From positions 21,610 through 85,609 of the forward strand of contig JAHBXR010000025.1 in assembly GCA_019636335.1 (NCBI GenBank): DNA of 64,000 bases, in the 5' to 3' direction. The translations under genes and the position numbers were made by a program. Of this stretch, positions 1 through 7,965 are shown in pieces. Positions within the stretch are counted from its first letter, which is position 1, and every line of letters starts with the position of its first letter. This DNA is from Pirellulales bacterium. Its GTDB lineage: Bacteria; Planctomycetota; Planctomycetia; Pirellulales; JAEUIK01. A model generated the notes under the pieces. The model did not search any database and was not told where the DNA came from. It worked only from the letters and a program-made list of their open reading frames with translations.

Positions 1-1
1 G

Positions 2-181
2 CGCCGGCGCGTGGCCGACGCCGCGGAACGGATGGCGGTGCAATATCGAGTCGTCGCCAACGGCAAACATGGGGCCGCCGCCGAGCCCACCACGCATCGC
101 GAGAAGCTGCCTGCTCCCCGTCGAACGGGCAAACGCCAGCTTGCGCGACGGGCACGACCGTCGGCGGCGGGCAAGGTCTGA
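2..181 (+). CDS. C-terminal end of an upstream gene (partial)
   Basis: An open frame enters from the left edge and runs to a TGA at 179-181 with no internal stop. The tail it encodes is rich in Arg, Lys and Ala and has no motif I recognise. The composition suits a basic C-terminal tail of a real protein and the following gene starts about 120 bases later on the same strand. The coding assignment is an inference from the open frame only; 60 codons in G+C-rich DNA can be open by chance. Confidence 0.35.
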   Translation, partial: RRRVADAAERMAVQYRVVANGKHGAAAEPTTHREKLPAPRRTGKRQLARRARPSAAGKV

Positions 182-300
182 ACCACGGCCCGACGGCAGC
201 CCCGAGCTTGCCCGCTGCCGCCATGCCCTTGCCCCGCGGGGCGTGCGCCGCCAGACTTGCTCGTTCGAGTACCGTGGCAGCTTTCCCACCTTCGATCCCG

Positions 301-1278
301 ATGAGAGCTTGTTCCGTGTTACACACCCTGCCGCCTCTTCGTTTGAAGTTCCCCGTACTCGTCGCGCTCGCGCTTTCGGTCTGTGTGGCTCTGTGCCCTC
401 GAGTGGCTTCTGCCCAGGCTGCGTCCCCCATCGCGACGGAGGCGTTCCCCGCCGAGCTGGTCGAGTTCGTCCCCTACGAGAAGAACCCCATCTTCACCGG
501 CGAGGGGCCCGGCCACTGGGACGCGAAGATTCGCGAGCGCGGCTGGATCCTGCGCGACGGCGATCTCTGGCATTTGTGGTTCACCGGCTACGACGGCACG
601 CGCGAAGGAATCAAGCTGCTGGGGCATGCCACGTCGTCCGATGGATTGAACTGGAAGCGCGACGCGCACAATCCCGTTTACTCGGAGCATTGGGTCGAAG
701 ACATGATGGTCGTGCCGCGCGACGGCACGTTCTACATGTTTGCCGAGGGGGTGGGAGATCGCGCGCAACTACTGACCTCGCCCGACGGCGTCGACTGGAC
801 GCGCGTCGGCCCGCTCGACGTGCGCTATACCGACGGCCGGCCTCTCACGCCGGGCCCCTTCGGTACGCCGACCGCCTTGGTCGAAGGAGACACCTGGTAC
901 CTGTTCTATGAACGGGGCGATCAGGCCGTGTGGCTGGCCTCGAGCCAGGACTTGAAGATCTGGACGAACGTGCAGGACGAGCCCGTGCTGCGTCCTGGAC
1001 CGGGCGCGTACGACGACAATATGATCGCCTTGAATCAGGTCATCAAATACAAGGGGCGTTACTACGCCTCGTACCACGGCAGCGGCGATGAAGCGGCGCC
1101 GCGAACCTGGAATTCGTGCCTGGCAGTATCCGATGACTTGCGCCATTGGGAAAAGTATGCTGGCAATCCCGTGCTCGAAGACAATCAATCGAGTAACCTG
1201 CTGATCGAAGCTGGCAACGGTTTTCGCCTCTACTCGATGCACGATGCGGTGCGCGTTTACCTGCCCAAGTCCGAATAG
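301..1278 (+). CDS. Secreted five-bladed beta-propeller glycosidase-like protein (GH43/GH32/GH130 type fold)
   Basis: 325-residue predicted secreted protein. The start at 301 puts a typical signal peptide first (hydrophobic LVALALSVCVAL, cleavage near VASAQA); an upstream in-frame GTG/ATG at 208 would add a non-hydrophobic leader. The body shows blade-like repeats of the family: GDLWHLWFTGYDG, SSDGLNWKRD, GTFYMFAEG, SPDGVDWTR, GDTWYLFYERG, SQDLKIWTN, KGRYYASYHG, SDDLRHWEKY. Such W/Y-F-Y strands with 'S.D...W' turns are characteristic of clan GH-F/J-like propellers in planctomycetes. Catalytic acids cannot be assigned confidently, so substrate is unknown; a role in polysaccharide breakdown outside the cytoplasm is inferred. 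It lies 25 bases upstream of holB, on the same strand. Confidence 0.75.
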   Translation: MRACSVLHTLPPLRLKFPVLVALALSVCVALCPRVASAQAASPIATEAFPAELVEFVPYEKNPIFTGEGPGHWDAKIRERGWILRDGDLWHLWFTGYDGTREGIKLLGHATSSDGLNWKRDAHNPVYSEHWVEDMMVVPRDGTFYMFAEGVGDRAQLLTSPDGVDWTRVGPLDVRYTDGRPLTPGPFGTPTALVEGDTWYLFYERGDQAVWLASSQDLKIWTNVQDEPVLRPGPGAYDDNMIALNQVIKYKGRYYASYHGSGDEAAPRTWNSCLAVSDDLRHWEKYAGNPVLEDNQSSNLLIEAGNGFRLYSMHDAVRVYLPKSE

Positions 1279-1303
1279 TCCTTGAACCGCGAGTTTTGGC
1301 GCC

Positions 1304-2353
1304 GTGAGTTGGCAGAACATCCTGGGACATGACGACGTCGTCGAGCAGTTTCGGCACGCGCTCGCACAAGGCCGGCTCGCGAGCACGTTTCTGTTCGTCG
1401 GACCGTCGGGCGTCGGCAAGCGGCGCTTCGCCGAGGCGTTGGCCAAGACGCTCCTCTGCCAACAGCACTTGCCCGAGCAGATGAACCCCTGCGGAACGTG
1501 CGAAAGCTGCCGGCTATTCGACGCCGGGAATCACCCCGATTTTCAAGTCGTGGAGAAGCCCGAGGAGAAGAGCACGATTCCGGTCGAGCTGTTCATCGGT
1601 CGCGACGATCGCCGGATGCGCGAGGGGCTCTGTCATCACCTCTCGCTGAAGCCGTTTCTGGGTGGCCGCAAACTGGCCGTGATCGACGACGCCGATTATC
1701 TCAATGCCGAGGGCGCGAACAGTCTGCTTAAAACGCTCGAGGAACCCCCCCCGCGCTCGGTGCTGATTCTGATCGGCACGAGCGCCGACCGGCAGTTGCC
1801 CACCATCCGCTCGCGGGCACAAACGGTGCGCTTTCGCCCCTTGTCCGACGAACACCTGGCCGAGTTGCTGCGCCGCGAGGGATTGGTCACCGACGAGACC
1901 GAGGCCGAACGCCTGCTTGGCGTCGCCGAGGGGAGTCTCACGCGCGCCACGGCCTGGTCCGACCCTGACTTCTGGCAGTTTCGCGGCAAGTTGCTGACAC
2001 ACCTGGCCGAGCCCAGTCAGGGGAGCGTGCGCTTCGCCCAGGCTCTGAACACCTTCGTCGACGAGGCGGGCACGCAGGCCTCGGCGCGCCGTGACCGCGC
2101 GCGGCAGGCGCTGGCCCAGGCGGCCGAGTTCTATCGCCAATTGATGCGCGGCCTGGTCGGCGCGCCCTTGGCCGAAGACCGCGAGGTACGTGGCATCGTC
2201 GACCGGGCGCTAACGCAATGGTCGGGAGACGAGACGACGGCGGCGCAATGTCTCGACCGCTGCCTGAAGGCGATGGAACAGGTCGACCGCAACGCCAACC
2301 AGGCCACGGTGCTCGAAGCCTGGCTCGACGATCTCGCGCGACTGGGCGCGTGA
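1304..2353 (+). CDS. holB: DNA polymerase III subunit delta' (clamp-loader subunit)
   Basis: 349 residues, GTG start (reads MSWQNILGHDDVVEQF). The N-terminal AAA+ module has the P-loop-like FVGPSGVGKRRFA (about residues 28-40), a zinc-module cysteine cluster CGTCESC (about 63-69), a Walker-B-like stretch KLAVIDDADYLN, sensor motif SLLKTLEEPPP and the SRC-like arginine region TIRSRAQTVRF. These are the standard landmarks of delta'/gamma-tau clamp-loader subunits, which load the beta sliding clamp on primed DNA. Residue 200 onward is the helical collar domain. Length is normal for HolB. It starts 25 bases after the propeller gene stop. Confidence 0.93.
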   Translation: MSWQNILGHDDVVEQFRHALAQGRLASTFLFVGPSGVGKRRFAEALAKTLLCQQHLPEQMNPCGTCESCRLFDAGNHPDFQVVEKPEEKSTIPVELFIGRDDRRMREGLCHHLSLKPFLGGRKLAVIDDADYLNAEGANSLLKTLEEPPPRSVLILIGTSADRQLPTIRSRAQTVRFRPLSDEHLAELLRREGLVTDETEAERLLGVAEGSLTRATAWSDPDFWQFRGKLLTHLAEPSQGSVRFAQALNTFVDEAGTQASARRDRARQALAQAAEFYRQLMRGLVGAPLAEDREVRGIVDRALTQWSGDETTAAQCLDRCLKAMEQVDRNANQATVLEAWLDDLARLGA

Positions 2354-2378
2354 ATGAACCTAGGGGGGGTAGCACCCT

Positions 2379-2807
2379 CTACTCGCTCAGCTCCCCCTGC
2401 ACCGTAATGATCAATCGCCGCCCCCCGGCGCGGTTGCGGTGTTCGCAGAGATAGATGCCCTGCCACGTGCCCAGTGCCAAATGCCCGTCGCGGATCGGCA
2501 CGCTCACCGAGCTGCCCAAGAGTGCCGCTTTGACATGCGCCGGCATGTCATCGGGCCCCTCGCACGTGTGCGTGTAAGGAAAGTCTTCTGGGGCGATGGC
2601 GTTGAAGCTGCTTTCCAGATCGACCGGGACGTCGGGATCGGCGTTTTCGTTGATCGTCAGCGAGGCCGACGTGTGCTGAATGAAGACGTGCAAGAGCCCC
2701 ACGCGAATCCGCGAGAGGGCCGTCGCCCCACGCTCGATCTCGGGCGTGATGAGATGGAAGCCGCGCCGCCGGGGATGAAGCTGCACCGTGTATTGGAACC
2801 AGGCCAT
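2379..2807 (-). CDS. YjbQ/UPF0047 family protein
   Basis: 142 residues, full length for the YjbQ family, a small trimeric beta-barrel; some members have weak thiamine-phosphate synthase activity. Recognised by the order HLITPEIE, GLLHVFIQHTSASLTINENADPDV, YTHTCEGPDDMPAHVKAALLGSS, and the C-terminal GTWQGIYLCEHR. The conserved histidine in IQHTSA and the glutamate/aspartate cluster after it form the family's putative metal/active site. It converges with holB, leaving 25 bases between their stops. Cellular role in this organism is not predictable. Confidence 0.9.
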   Translation of the reverse strand: MAWFQYTVQLHPRRRGFHLITPEIERGATALSRIRVGLLHVFIQHTSASLTINENADPDVPVDLESSFNAIAPEDFPYTHTCEGPDDMPAHVKAALLGSSVSVPIRDGHLALGTWQGIYLCEHRNRAGGRRLIITVQGELSE

Positions 2808-3039
2808 TTTAGTGGTCAGGGGTCAGGGGTCCGTACATTCAAGGGCGCATTCTTCTTTGGACGCAGCATAACAGGCGAAGCACGTTCAGGCAGTAACAGT
2901 CACCGCGCGCTTGCGCTAGCGATAGGGCGCAAGGCGATTGCCCTTGTCGTCTCGGCCTTCTATCCTCAAGTTTTTCACCGGTCTGGCCGTCGGCCCACGA
3001 CGTGCCAGGGACTGAATTCGGCGACCTCTGGAGCGTGGC

Positions 3040-4056
3040 GTGGCGACGAAGACTGCCCTGGTAACCGGAGCCAGTGGGTTTATCGGCCCCCATCTCGTGC
3101 GCGTGCTGCAACGCGAAGGCCGCCACGTGCGCTGCCTGGTGCGGAAGACATCGCAGACGGCGTCACTGGTGGAACTCGGCGCCGAGCTCGTCACCGGCGA
3201 CGTCACCGAGGCCCCCTCGCTGGCGGCCGCCGTCGAGGGAGTCGACGAGATCTATCACCTGGCAGGGGTGACGAAATCCTTCCGACCCGAGGGATTTCAA
3301 GCGGTGAACGAAACGGGCACGCGCAACCTGGCCGTAGCCGCCGCCGAGCAACCACAGCCCCCGGTGCTCGTGCATGTCTCGAGCCTGGCCGCGGCCGGCG
3401 CGGCGCCCGTCGGGCGCGATCGCACGGAAACCGATCCCGCCTCGCCCGTTTCGACCTATGGTCGCAGCAAGCGGGCCGGCGAGATTATTGCCGAATCGTA
3501 CGCCGAGCGCGTCCCCACGACGATCGTCCGCCCGCCGATCGTCTTCGGCGAAGGGGATCGCGATATGCTGCAGATGTTCGTGCCGATCCGCTGGACGGGC
3601 GTCCACTTCGTGCCGAGCCTGGCCAAGCGTTACGTCTCGCTCGTCTACGCGGGCGATCTGGCCGAAGGACTCCTGCTGGCCGCCGAACGGGGCAAGCGTC
3701 TCGCGACGCAGCCCCAAATCGCGGGCCAAGGCTACTACTTCATCGCCTTCGACGATCAGCCTTCGTATGCCGAACTGGGACGCCTGTGCGGCATCGCCCT
3801 GGGACGTCGCTGGACGTTCGCCGCGCCCACGCCGGAGATTTTCAGTTGGGGCCTCGCTGGCGTGAACGAGCTGGCCGCGCGGGTGCGGCGCCGGCCGGGC
3901 ATCGTCAACTTCGACAAGATCCGCGAGGCCTCGGCCGGCTCCTGGATCTGCTCGGTGGCCAAGGCCCGCGAAGAATTGGGCTTCCGTCCCAGCGCCACAC
4001 TCGCCGAGCGTTTGGAGCAAACGGTGCGCTGGTGGCGGGCGCAGCGCTGGCTTTAA
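3040..4056 (+). CDS. NAD-dependent epimerase/dehydratase family protein (extended SDR)
   Basis: 338 residues, GTG start. An N-terminal Rossmann motif TGASGFIGPHLVR binds NAD(P); the SDR catalytic pair appears as STYGRSKRAGE (Tyr and Lys of YxxxK) after the Ser-containing VHVSSLAAAGA strand. The substrate-binding C-terminal part contains IVRPPIVFGEGDRDML, a typical PPxVYGP-like segment. The family includes nucleotide-sugar epimerases and 3-beta-HSD/dihydroflavonol-reductase-like enzymes; the 'AGVTKSFRPEGF' and isolated position do not tell which. No glycan genes adjoin it. Five bases separate its stop from the stop of the convergent DUF1501 gene. Confidence 0.85.
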   Translation: MATKTALVTGASGFIGPHLVRVLQREGRHVRCLVRKTSQTASLVELGAELVTGDVTEAPSLAAAVEGVDEIYHLAGVTKSFRPEGFQAVNETGTRNLAVAAAEQPQPPVLVHVSSLAAAGAAPVGRDRTETDPASPVSTYGRSKRAGEIIAESYAERVPTTIVRPPIVFGEGDRDMLQMFVPIRWTGVHFVPSLAKRYVSLVYAGDLAEGLLLAAERGKRLATQPQIAGQGYYFIAFDDQPSYAELGRLCGIALGRRWTFAAPTPEIFSWGLAGVNELAARVRRRPGIVNFDKIREASAGSWICSVAKAREELGFRPSATLAERLEQTVRWWRAQRWL

Positions 4057-4061
4057 CGGCG

Positions 4062-5399
4062 CTAGACCAGCTCGCGCAGCGGCTCGCGATGATCGAGCAG
4101 GTAGGTGGGCCGGCCGCTATGATCGTTGATCGTGGTCGTGGCCACGTCGATGCCGAGATTGTGGTACAGCGTGGCGAAGACTTCCTGGAAATGGACAGGC
4201 CGTTCCTTCGGCACCTCGGCCAGGCGCGTCGTTTCGCCAATCACCTGCCCCGTGCGCATGCCGCCTCCGGCGAGCAGTCCGCAGGCGACCTGGGGCCAGT
4301 GATCGCGACCGGCGCTGGGATTGATACGCGGCGTGCGACCGAACTCCCCCCAGACGACCACCGACACATCGTCCAACATGCCGCGTTGTTCGAGATCTTC
4401 GATCAAAGCGCTTACACCTTGATCCAGTAGCGGCATCTCCTCGCGCCCCTGGCGAAAATTCGCGCCGTGCCAGTCCCAGCGACTGAAGGCGAGCGTCACG
4501 CAGCGCACGCCCGCCGAGACGAGCCGCCGCGCGACGAGAAAGTTGTCGAGCAGCCGCGGACCGCCGTCGTCTTTGTTCTCGGGATATCCGCGACCGTAGC
4601 AATCGCGGAGCTTTTCGTCCTCGCGACTCAAATCGAGCGCTTCGACCAGCTTGCTCGACGTCAGCACGTCGAACGCGCGGCGGTTGAAGGCATCCATGCC
4701 GTCCATCATGCCGCTGGCGTCGCTTTCGCGGCGGAACCGATCGAGCGCCGCAAGCACGGTCTGACGATCACCCAAGCGGTCGAGCGTCACGCCGGACAGC
4801 GTCATATTGGCCAGGCCTTCGCTGTCGGGCTTGAAGGGGGCGTGTGCCTTGCCGAGAAAGCCCGGCTCGCCGGCGTTCGCCCAGGGCATGTGTCCCATGC
4901 GCGGCGCAAGCCCCACGAACGGCGGCACCGCGCGATCGACGGGGCCTTGCAGCTTCGACACCACCGAACCCAGCGCAGGCCAGCCCCCTTGCGGCTGCGG
5001 CCCACCCTCGTTGTGGCCGCTATTGCACATGTATGACGAATGGGAACCGTCAGCCCCCACCAGCGTGCGAATCACCGCCAGCTTGTCGGCCATCTGCGCC
5101 AGCCGCGGAAAATGCTCGCAGAACTCGATGCCGGGTACGTTCGTGGCGATCGGGTTGAACTCGCCGCGGATCTCGGCCGGCGCCTCCGGCTTGAGATCGA
5201 ACATGTCCTGATGCGGCGGACCTCCCGGTAGGAAGATCATGATTACCGCTTTGTGCGAAGACCGCGTGCCGGCGCGTGCCTCGGCCTCGTAGAGTTGCGG
5301 CAACGAAAGCCCACCCAGCGCCAGGCCGCCAATCTTGAGGAAGTTGCGGCGCGAAACGCCATCGCAGAAACGATAGCGCGGACCGTGGATCGTGAGCAT
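4062..5399 (-). CDS. DUF1501 domain protein with twin-arginine leader
   Basis: 445 residues. I start it at 5399 because GGGAGG lies six bases upstream on the coding strand; the open frame extends further but the extra residues are not leader-like. N-terminus carries a Tat motif, SRRNFLKIGGLALGG, so the protein is probably exported folded. The body matches the DUF1501 (sulfatase-like, alkaline-phosphatase superfamily) proteins abundant in planctomycetes: VIMIFLPGGPPHQDMFDLKPEAP, GSHSSYMCNSGHN, DDGGPRLLDNFLVARRL, VWGEFGRTPRIN.. GRDHWP. The conserved GRDHW and EFGRTP are family hallmarks. In many genomes DUF1501 genes sit beside DUF1549/1553 cytochrome-type partners; none is adjacent here. Activity is unknown. 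Confidence 0.92.
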   Translation of the reverse strand: MLTIHGPRYRFCDGVSRRNFLKIGGLALGGLSLPQLYEAEARAGTRSSHKAVIMIFLPGGPPHQDMFDLKPEAPAEIRGEFNPIATNVPGIEFCEHFPRLAQMADKLAVIRTLVGADGSHSSYMCNSGHNEGGPQPQGGWPALGSVVSKLQGPVDRAVPPFVGLAPRMGHMPWANAGEPGFLGKAHAPFKPDSEGLANMTLSGVTLDRLGDRQTVLAALDRFRRESDASGMMDGMDAFNRRAFDVLTSSKLVEALDLSREDEKLRDCYGRGYPENKDDGGPRLLDNFLVARRLVSAGVRCVTLAFSRWDWHGANFRQGREEMPLLDQGVSALIEDLEQRGMLDDVSVVVWGEFGRTPRINPSAGRDHWPQVACGLLAGGGMRTGQVIGETTRLAEVPKERPVHFQEVFATLYHNLGIDVATTTINDHSGRPTYLLDHREPLRELV

Positions 5400-5586
5400 G
5401 AACATCCTCCCATGGCGTGCTTCGATCGCAGCCATAACTCCAAGCGAGATCCTATCGACCCGCGCTGATGGGATCAACGCGAAGATGAACTTTCCGCAGG
5501 ATTTGCCAGCCCGTTGACGCCGGTCGTAGCGGCTGCGAAGTTGGCACACGCGTCTGAAGAAGCAGCCCCCGTCGAGAACATGGCCC

Positions 5587-6168
5587 ATGGCGAAGAAGGA
5601 ACTGATCCGTTGCCCCTGGCCCGTCGCCGACGACCCGCTCTACGTGGCCTATCACGACCGCGAGTGGGGCGTACCGGTGCGGCGCGACCAGAAGATCTTC
5701 GAGTTCCTCGTGCTCGAGGCGTTCCAGGCGGGACTCTCGTGGCGGACGATCTTGAATCGCCGCGAGGGGTTTCGGCAGGCGTTCGCCGGCTTCGACTACG
5801 AACAGGTCGCTACGTTCACCAAGCGCGACGAGGCCCGGCTGATGCAAGACACGGGTATCATTCGCAACCGGGCGAAGATCGAATCGGCCGTCACGAACGC
5901 ACAGCGTTTCATCGAAGTCCGTGAGGAGTTTGGCACCTTCTCGAAGTACATGTGGAGTTGGGTCGGCGGTCAACCGATCGTGAACCAAATTCGCACCAAG
6001 GCCGACTATAAAGCCACCAGCCCCGAGGGGGACGCCTGGGCCAAAGATCTGAAGAAGCGGGGCTTCAAGTTCCTCGGCCCCACGGTGATCTACGCCCACA
6101 TGCAGGCCACCGGCATGGTCAACGACCACACGGTCGATTGCTTCCGCTATCGGGAGTTGCAGAAGTAG
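5587..6168 (+). CDS. tag: DNA-3-methyladenine glycosylase I
   Basis: 193 residues, the usual size of Tag. Excises 3-methyladenine from alkylated DNA in base-excision repair. Landmarks: N-terminal RCPWPVADDPLYVAYHDREWGVP with the zinc-ligand Cys and His of the Tag zinc snap, LEAFQAGLSWRTILNRREGFRQAF (helix-hairpin-helix core), and C-terminal MQATGMVNDHTVDCFRY supplying the second His/Cys pair. Transcribed divergently from the DUF1501 gene, with 187 bases between starts. Confidence 0.95.
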   Translation: MAKKELIRCPWPVADDPLYVAYHDREWGVPVRRDQKIFEFLVLEAFQAGLSWRTILNRREGFRQAFAGFDYEQVATFTKRDEARLMQDTGIIRNRAKIESAVTNAQRFIEVREEFGTFSKYMWSWVGGQPIVNQIRTKADYKATSPEGDAWAKDLKKRGFKFLGPTVIYAHMQATGMVNDHTVDCFRYRELQK

Positions 6169-6240
6169 GTCAGGTACTCCGTACCTGACAATGCTCGACG
6201 ATGCCGAACGAACTGGCTGTCAGGTACGGAGTACCTGACA
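6169..6240. repeat. Pair of inverted palindromic repeats between convergent genes
   Basis: Unit 1 at 6169-6190 (GTCAGGTACtcCGTACCTGACA) and unit 2 at 6218-6240 are each near-palindromes built on GTCAGGTAC/GTACCTGAC, and unit 2 is the reverse complement of unit 1. They flank a 27-base spacer, starting directly at the tag stop. The array can fold as two small hairpins or one long one, so it could act as a bidirectional terminator; the double palindromic layout also resembles REP/BIME-type dispersed repeats. Both readings are inferences. Confidence 0.75.
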
Positions 6241-6262
6241 ATACCTCCCTGACCACTAGCCA

Positions 6263-7183
6263 CTAACCCCTCTTCCGCCAATCGATTCCCGACAGCTTCG
6301 CCAGTGCCAGTTCTAGCGCGTGCGTACCGTCGCGTTGATGGCCTTGCGCGGCGAGGGCGACGTAGAGCTGATACGACAGGGCCAGGCCCGGCATGGAGAT
6401 GCCCATCCGCTTCGACTCGGCCAGGGCGATGCCCATGTCCTTGATGAAGTGCTCGACGAAGAAGCCGGGATCGAAGTTGTTGTCGATGATCCGGGGGCCC
6501 AGGTTATTCAGCGACCAACTCCCCGCGGCGCCGGGACCGACCGACTCGAGCATCGTCTTCAGGTCGAGCCCCGCCTTGTAGCCGTAGAGCAAGGCCTCGC
6601 AGACGCCGATCATGTTCGTGGCGATGAGGATCTGGTTGGCCATCTTCGTGTGCTGCCCGGCGCCGGGGCCGCCCTGGTGGATGATGGTCTTGCCCATCGC
6701 CTCCCAGCAGGGGCGCAAGGCTTCGACGACCGCCTGGTCTCCGCCGATCATGATCGAGAGCCGCGCTTCACGGGCGCCGACATCTCCGCCCGAGACCGGC
6801 GCGTCGACGCTGGACACGCCGCGCTCCTTCGCTCGCTGGGCGATCTCCTCGGCCAGCGACGGCTCGCTCGTCGTCATGTCGACCAGGATGTTTCCCTGCT
6901 TCGAGCCGGCCAGCGCGCCCTCTTCGCCCAGGATCACGTGGCGCACATCGTGTGGAAAGCCGACGATCGAGAAGATCACGTCCGATTGCTCCGCCACCCC
7001 GCGGGGTGAATCGGCCCACTGGGCGCCGGCCTCGAGCAGCTTCCGGGCTTTCTCTTTCGTGCGGTTGTAGACCGTGGCCGAAAAGCCCTTGGCAATCAGA
7101 TGGCCGCACATGCTCGAACCCATCACGCCGGTGCCGATCCAGCCGATGCGGGTCTCGCCGGGAACAATCTTCCTAACGCTCAT
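6263..7183 (-). CDS. NAD(P)-dependent beta-hydroxyacid dehydrogenase (3-hydroxyisobutyrate dehydrogenase family)
   Basis: 306 residues, the normal size. I start at 7183 (AGGA about nine bases upstream; the residues upstream in frame are not conserved-looking). Landmarks in order: IGWIGTGVMGSSMCGHLIAKG (dinucleotide-binding GxGxMG), DMTTSEPSLA, SVDAPVSGGDVGA (substrate-binding), and KMANQILIATNMIGVCEALLY containing the catalytic Lys before the conserved Asn. The family oxidises 3-hydroxyisobutyrate, tartronate semialdehyde or related acids; the substrate here cannot be read. The MSVRKIVPGET N-terminus is slightly longer than in E. coli GarR. Confidence 0.9.
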   Translation of the reverse strand: MSVRKIVPGETRIGWIGTGVMGSSMCGHLIAKGFSATVYNRTKEKARKLLEAGAQWADSPRGVAEQSDVIFSIVGFPHDVRHVILGEEGALAGSKQGNILVDMTTSEPSLAEEIAQRAKERGVSSVDAPVSGGDVGAREARLSIMIGGDQAVVEALRPCWEAMGKTIIHQGGPGAGQHTKMANQILIATNMIGVCEALLYGYKAGLDLKTMLESVGPGAAGSWSLNNLGPRIIDNNFDPGFFVEHFIKDMGIALAESKRMGISMPGLALSYQLYVALAAQGHQRDGTHALELALAKLSGIDWRKRG

Positions 7184-7271
7184 CGCGATGTTTTCCTGCT
7201 GCTGACAACGAGGGGATGCCGATGCGGCGACGGTGAAATAGCTGCCACCGCCAAGGTCGCCGTCCAAGAAT

Positions 7272-7961
7272 CTACCAGCGCTCCTCCGGTCGGCGGAGCA
7301 CCTCTTGCAAGATGAAGGCCTGTCGCAAACCGGCCGGCGAGCGGAGCAACTCGGCAAGACCGTCGAGTGCGGTGGGGGACGTTTCGGTAGCTGCCGCCTC
7401 CGATGTCCCCCCCGCGGCGGGAGCGCTCGTGGATCCGAGCTGCCCGACCTGATGGTCGAAGACCGAGCTGAGGTGCGCCTGCATCAACTCGTCGGCATCG
7501 TCGACCTTGGCCAGATGCGCTGCGCGTTCTTCGTAGGCGGTGGTACTGAGATGCTGTTCGACGTGTTGTGCGACCGGCTCGCGACCGATCCGTTCTTCGT
7601 CGGTGAGGACGACGGGGCGTTGCGCCACGGGCTTGGGTCGGGGACGCGATCGGGGGGGCTGCCTGGGCTCGGGGCGCACGATCTCGACCTCGCGCGGCTG
7701 GCCTCCTCGGCGGCGTTCCGCGGCGCGGCGGAGAAATTCTTCGACCTCGTCGGTCAGTTTCTTCTGCTCGTGGGCCCCCTGTCCTTGCTGTGGCGGCGCC
7801 ACGCGGCGCGGGGCCGGGCGCTGGGGCGCTCCGGCCGGGGGCTTGTTGCCACGGCGTGCTGCGATAATCGTCCGTATGACATAGGCCAGCGGAATAAGGA
7901 TTGCCGCCGCGGCGACGATGAAGTCCCCCACATCAGCGGCTATCAATACGCCTTGCGCCAT
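7272..7961 (-). CDS. Pro/Arg-rich single-pass membrane protein in the NfeD-FloA operon
   Basis: 229 residues. The N-terminus has one transmembrane helix (about residues 11-30, VGDFIVAAAAILIPLAYVIRT) followed by a long, low-complexity Pro/Arg/Gln region and a C-terminal segment with YEERAAHLAKVDDADELMQAHL and a final short helix. I recognise no domain. It starts only four bases after the floA stop, so translation is probably coupled to FloA, suggesting the product works at the same membrane sites. No homologue is identified by eye. Confidence 0.75.
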   Translation of the reverse strand: MAQGVLIAADVGDFIVAAAAILIPLAYVIRTIIAARRGNKPPAGAPQRPAPRRVAPPQQGQGAHEQKKLTDEVEEFLRRAAERRRGGQPREVEIVRPEPRQPPRSRPRPKPVAQRPVVLTDEERIGREPVAQHVEQHLSTTAYEERAAHLAKVDDADELMQAHLSSVFDHQVGQLGSTSAPAAGGTSEAAATETSPTALDGLAELLRSPAGLRQAFILQEVLRRPEERW

Positions 7962-7965
7962 GCGT

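Noticed and set aside
69..911. 280-codon open frame on the plus strand
   Set aside because: Out-of-frame shadow of the glycosidase-like gene; translation is Arg/Pro-rich with no family resemblance.
2808..3039. GGTCAGGGGTCAGGGGTC short direct repeat upstream of yjbQ
   Set aside because: Only two to three copies of a GTCAGGG unit; looks like simple sequence near a gene start, too little to call an element.
2439..4430. 663-codon frame spanning yjbQ, an SDR gene and DUF1501
   Set aside because: It crosses three well-supported genes on both strands and reads as low-complexity Arg/Ala, typical of high-G+C antisense frames.
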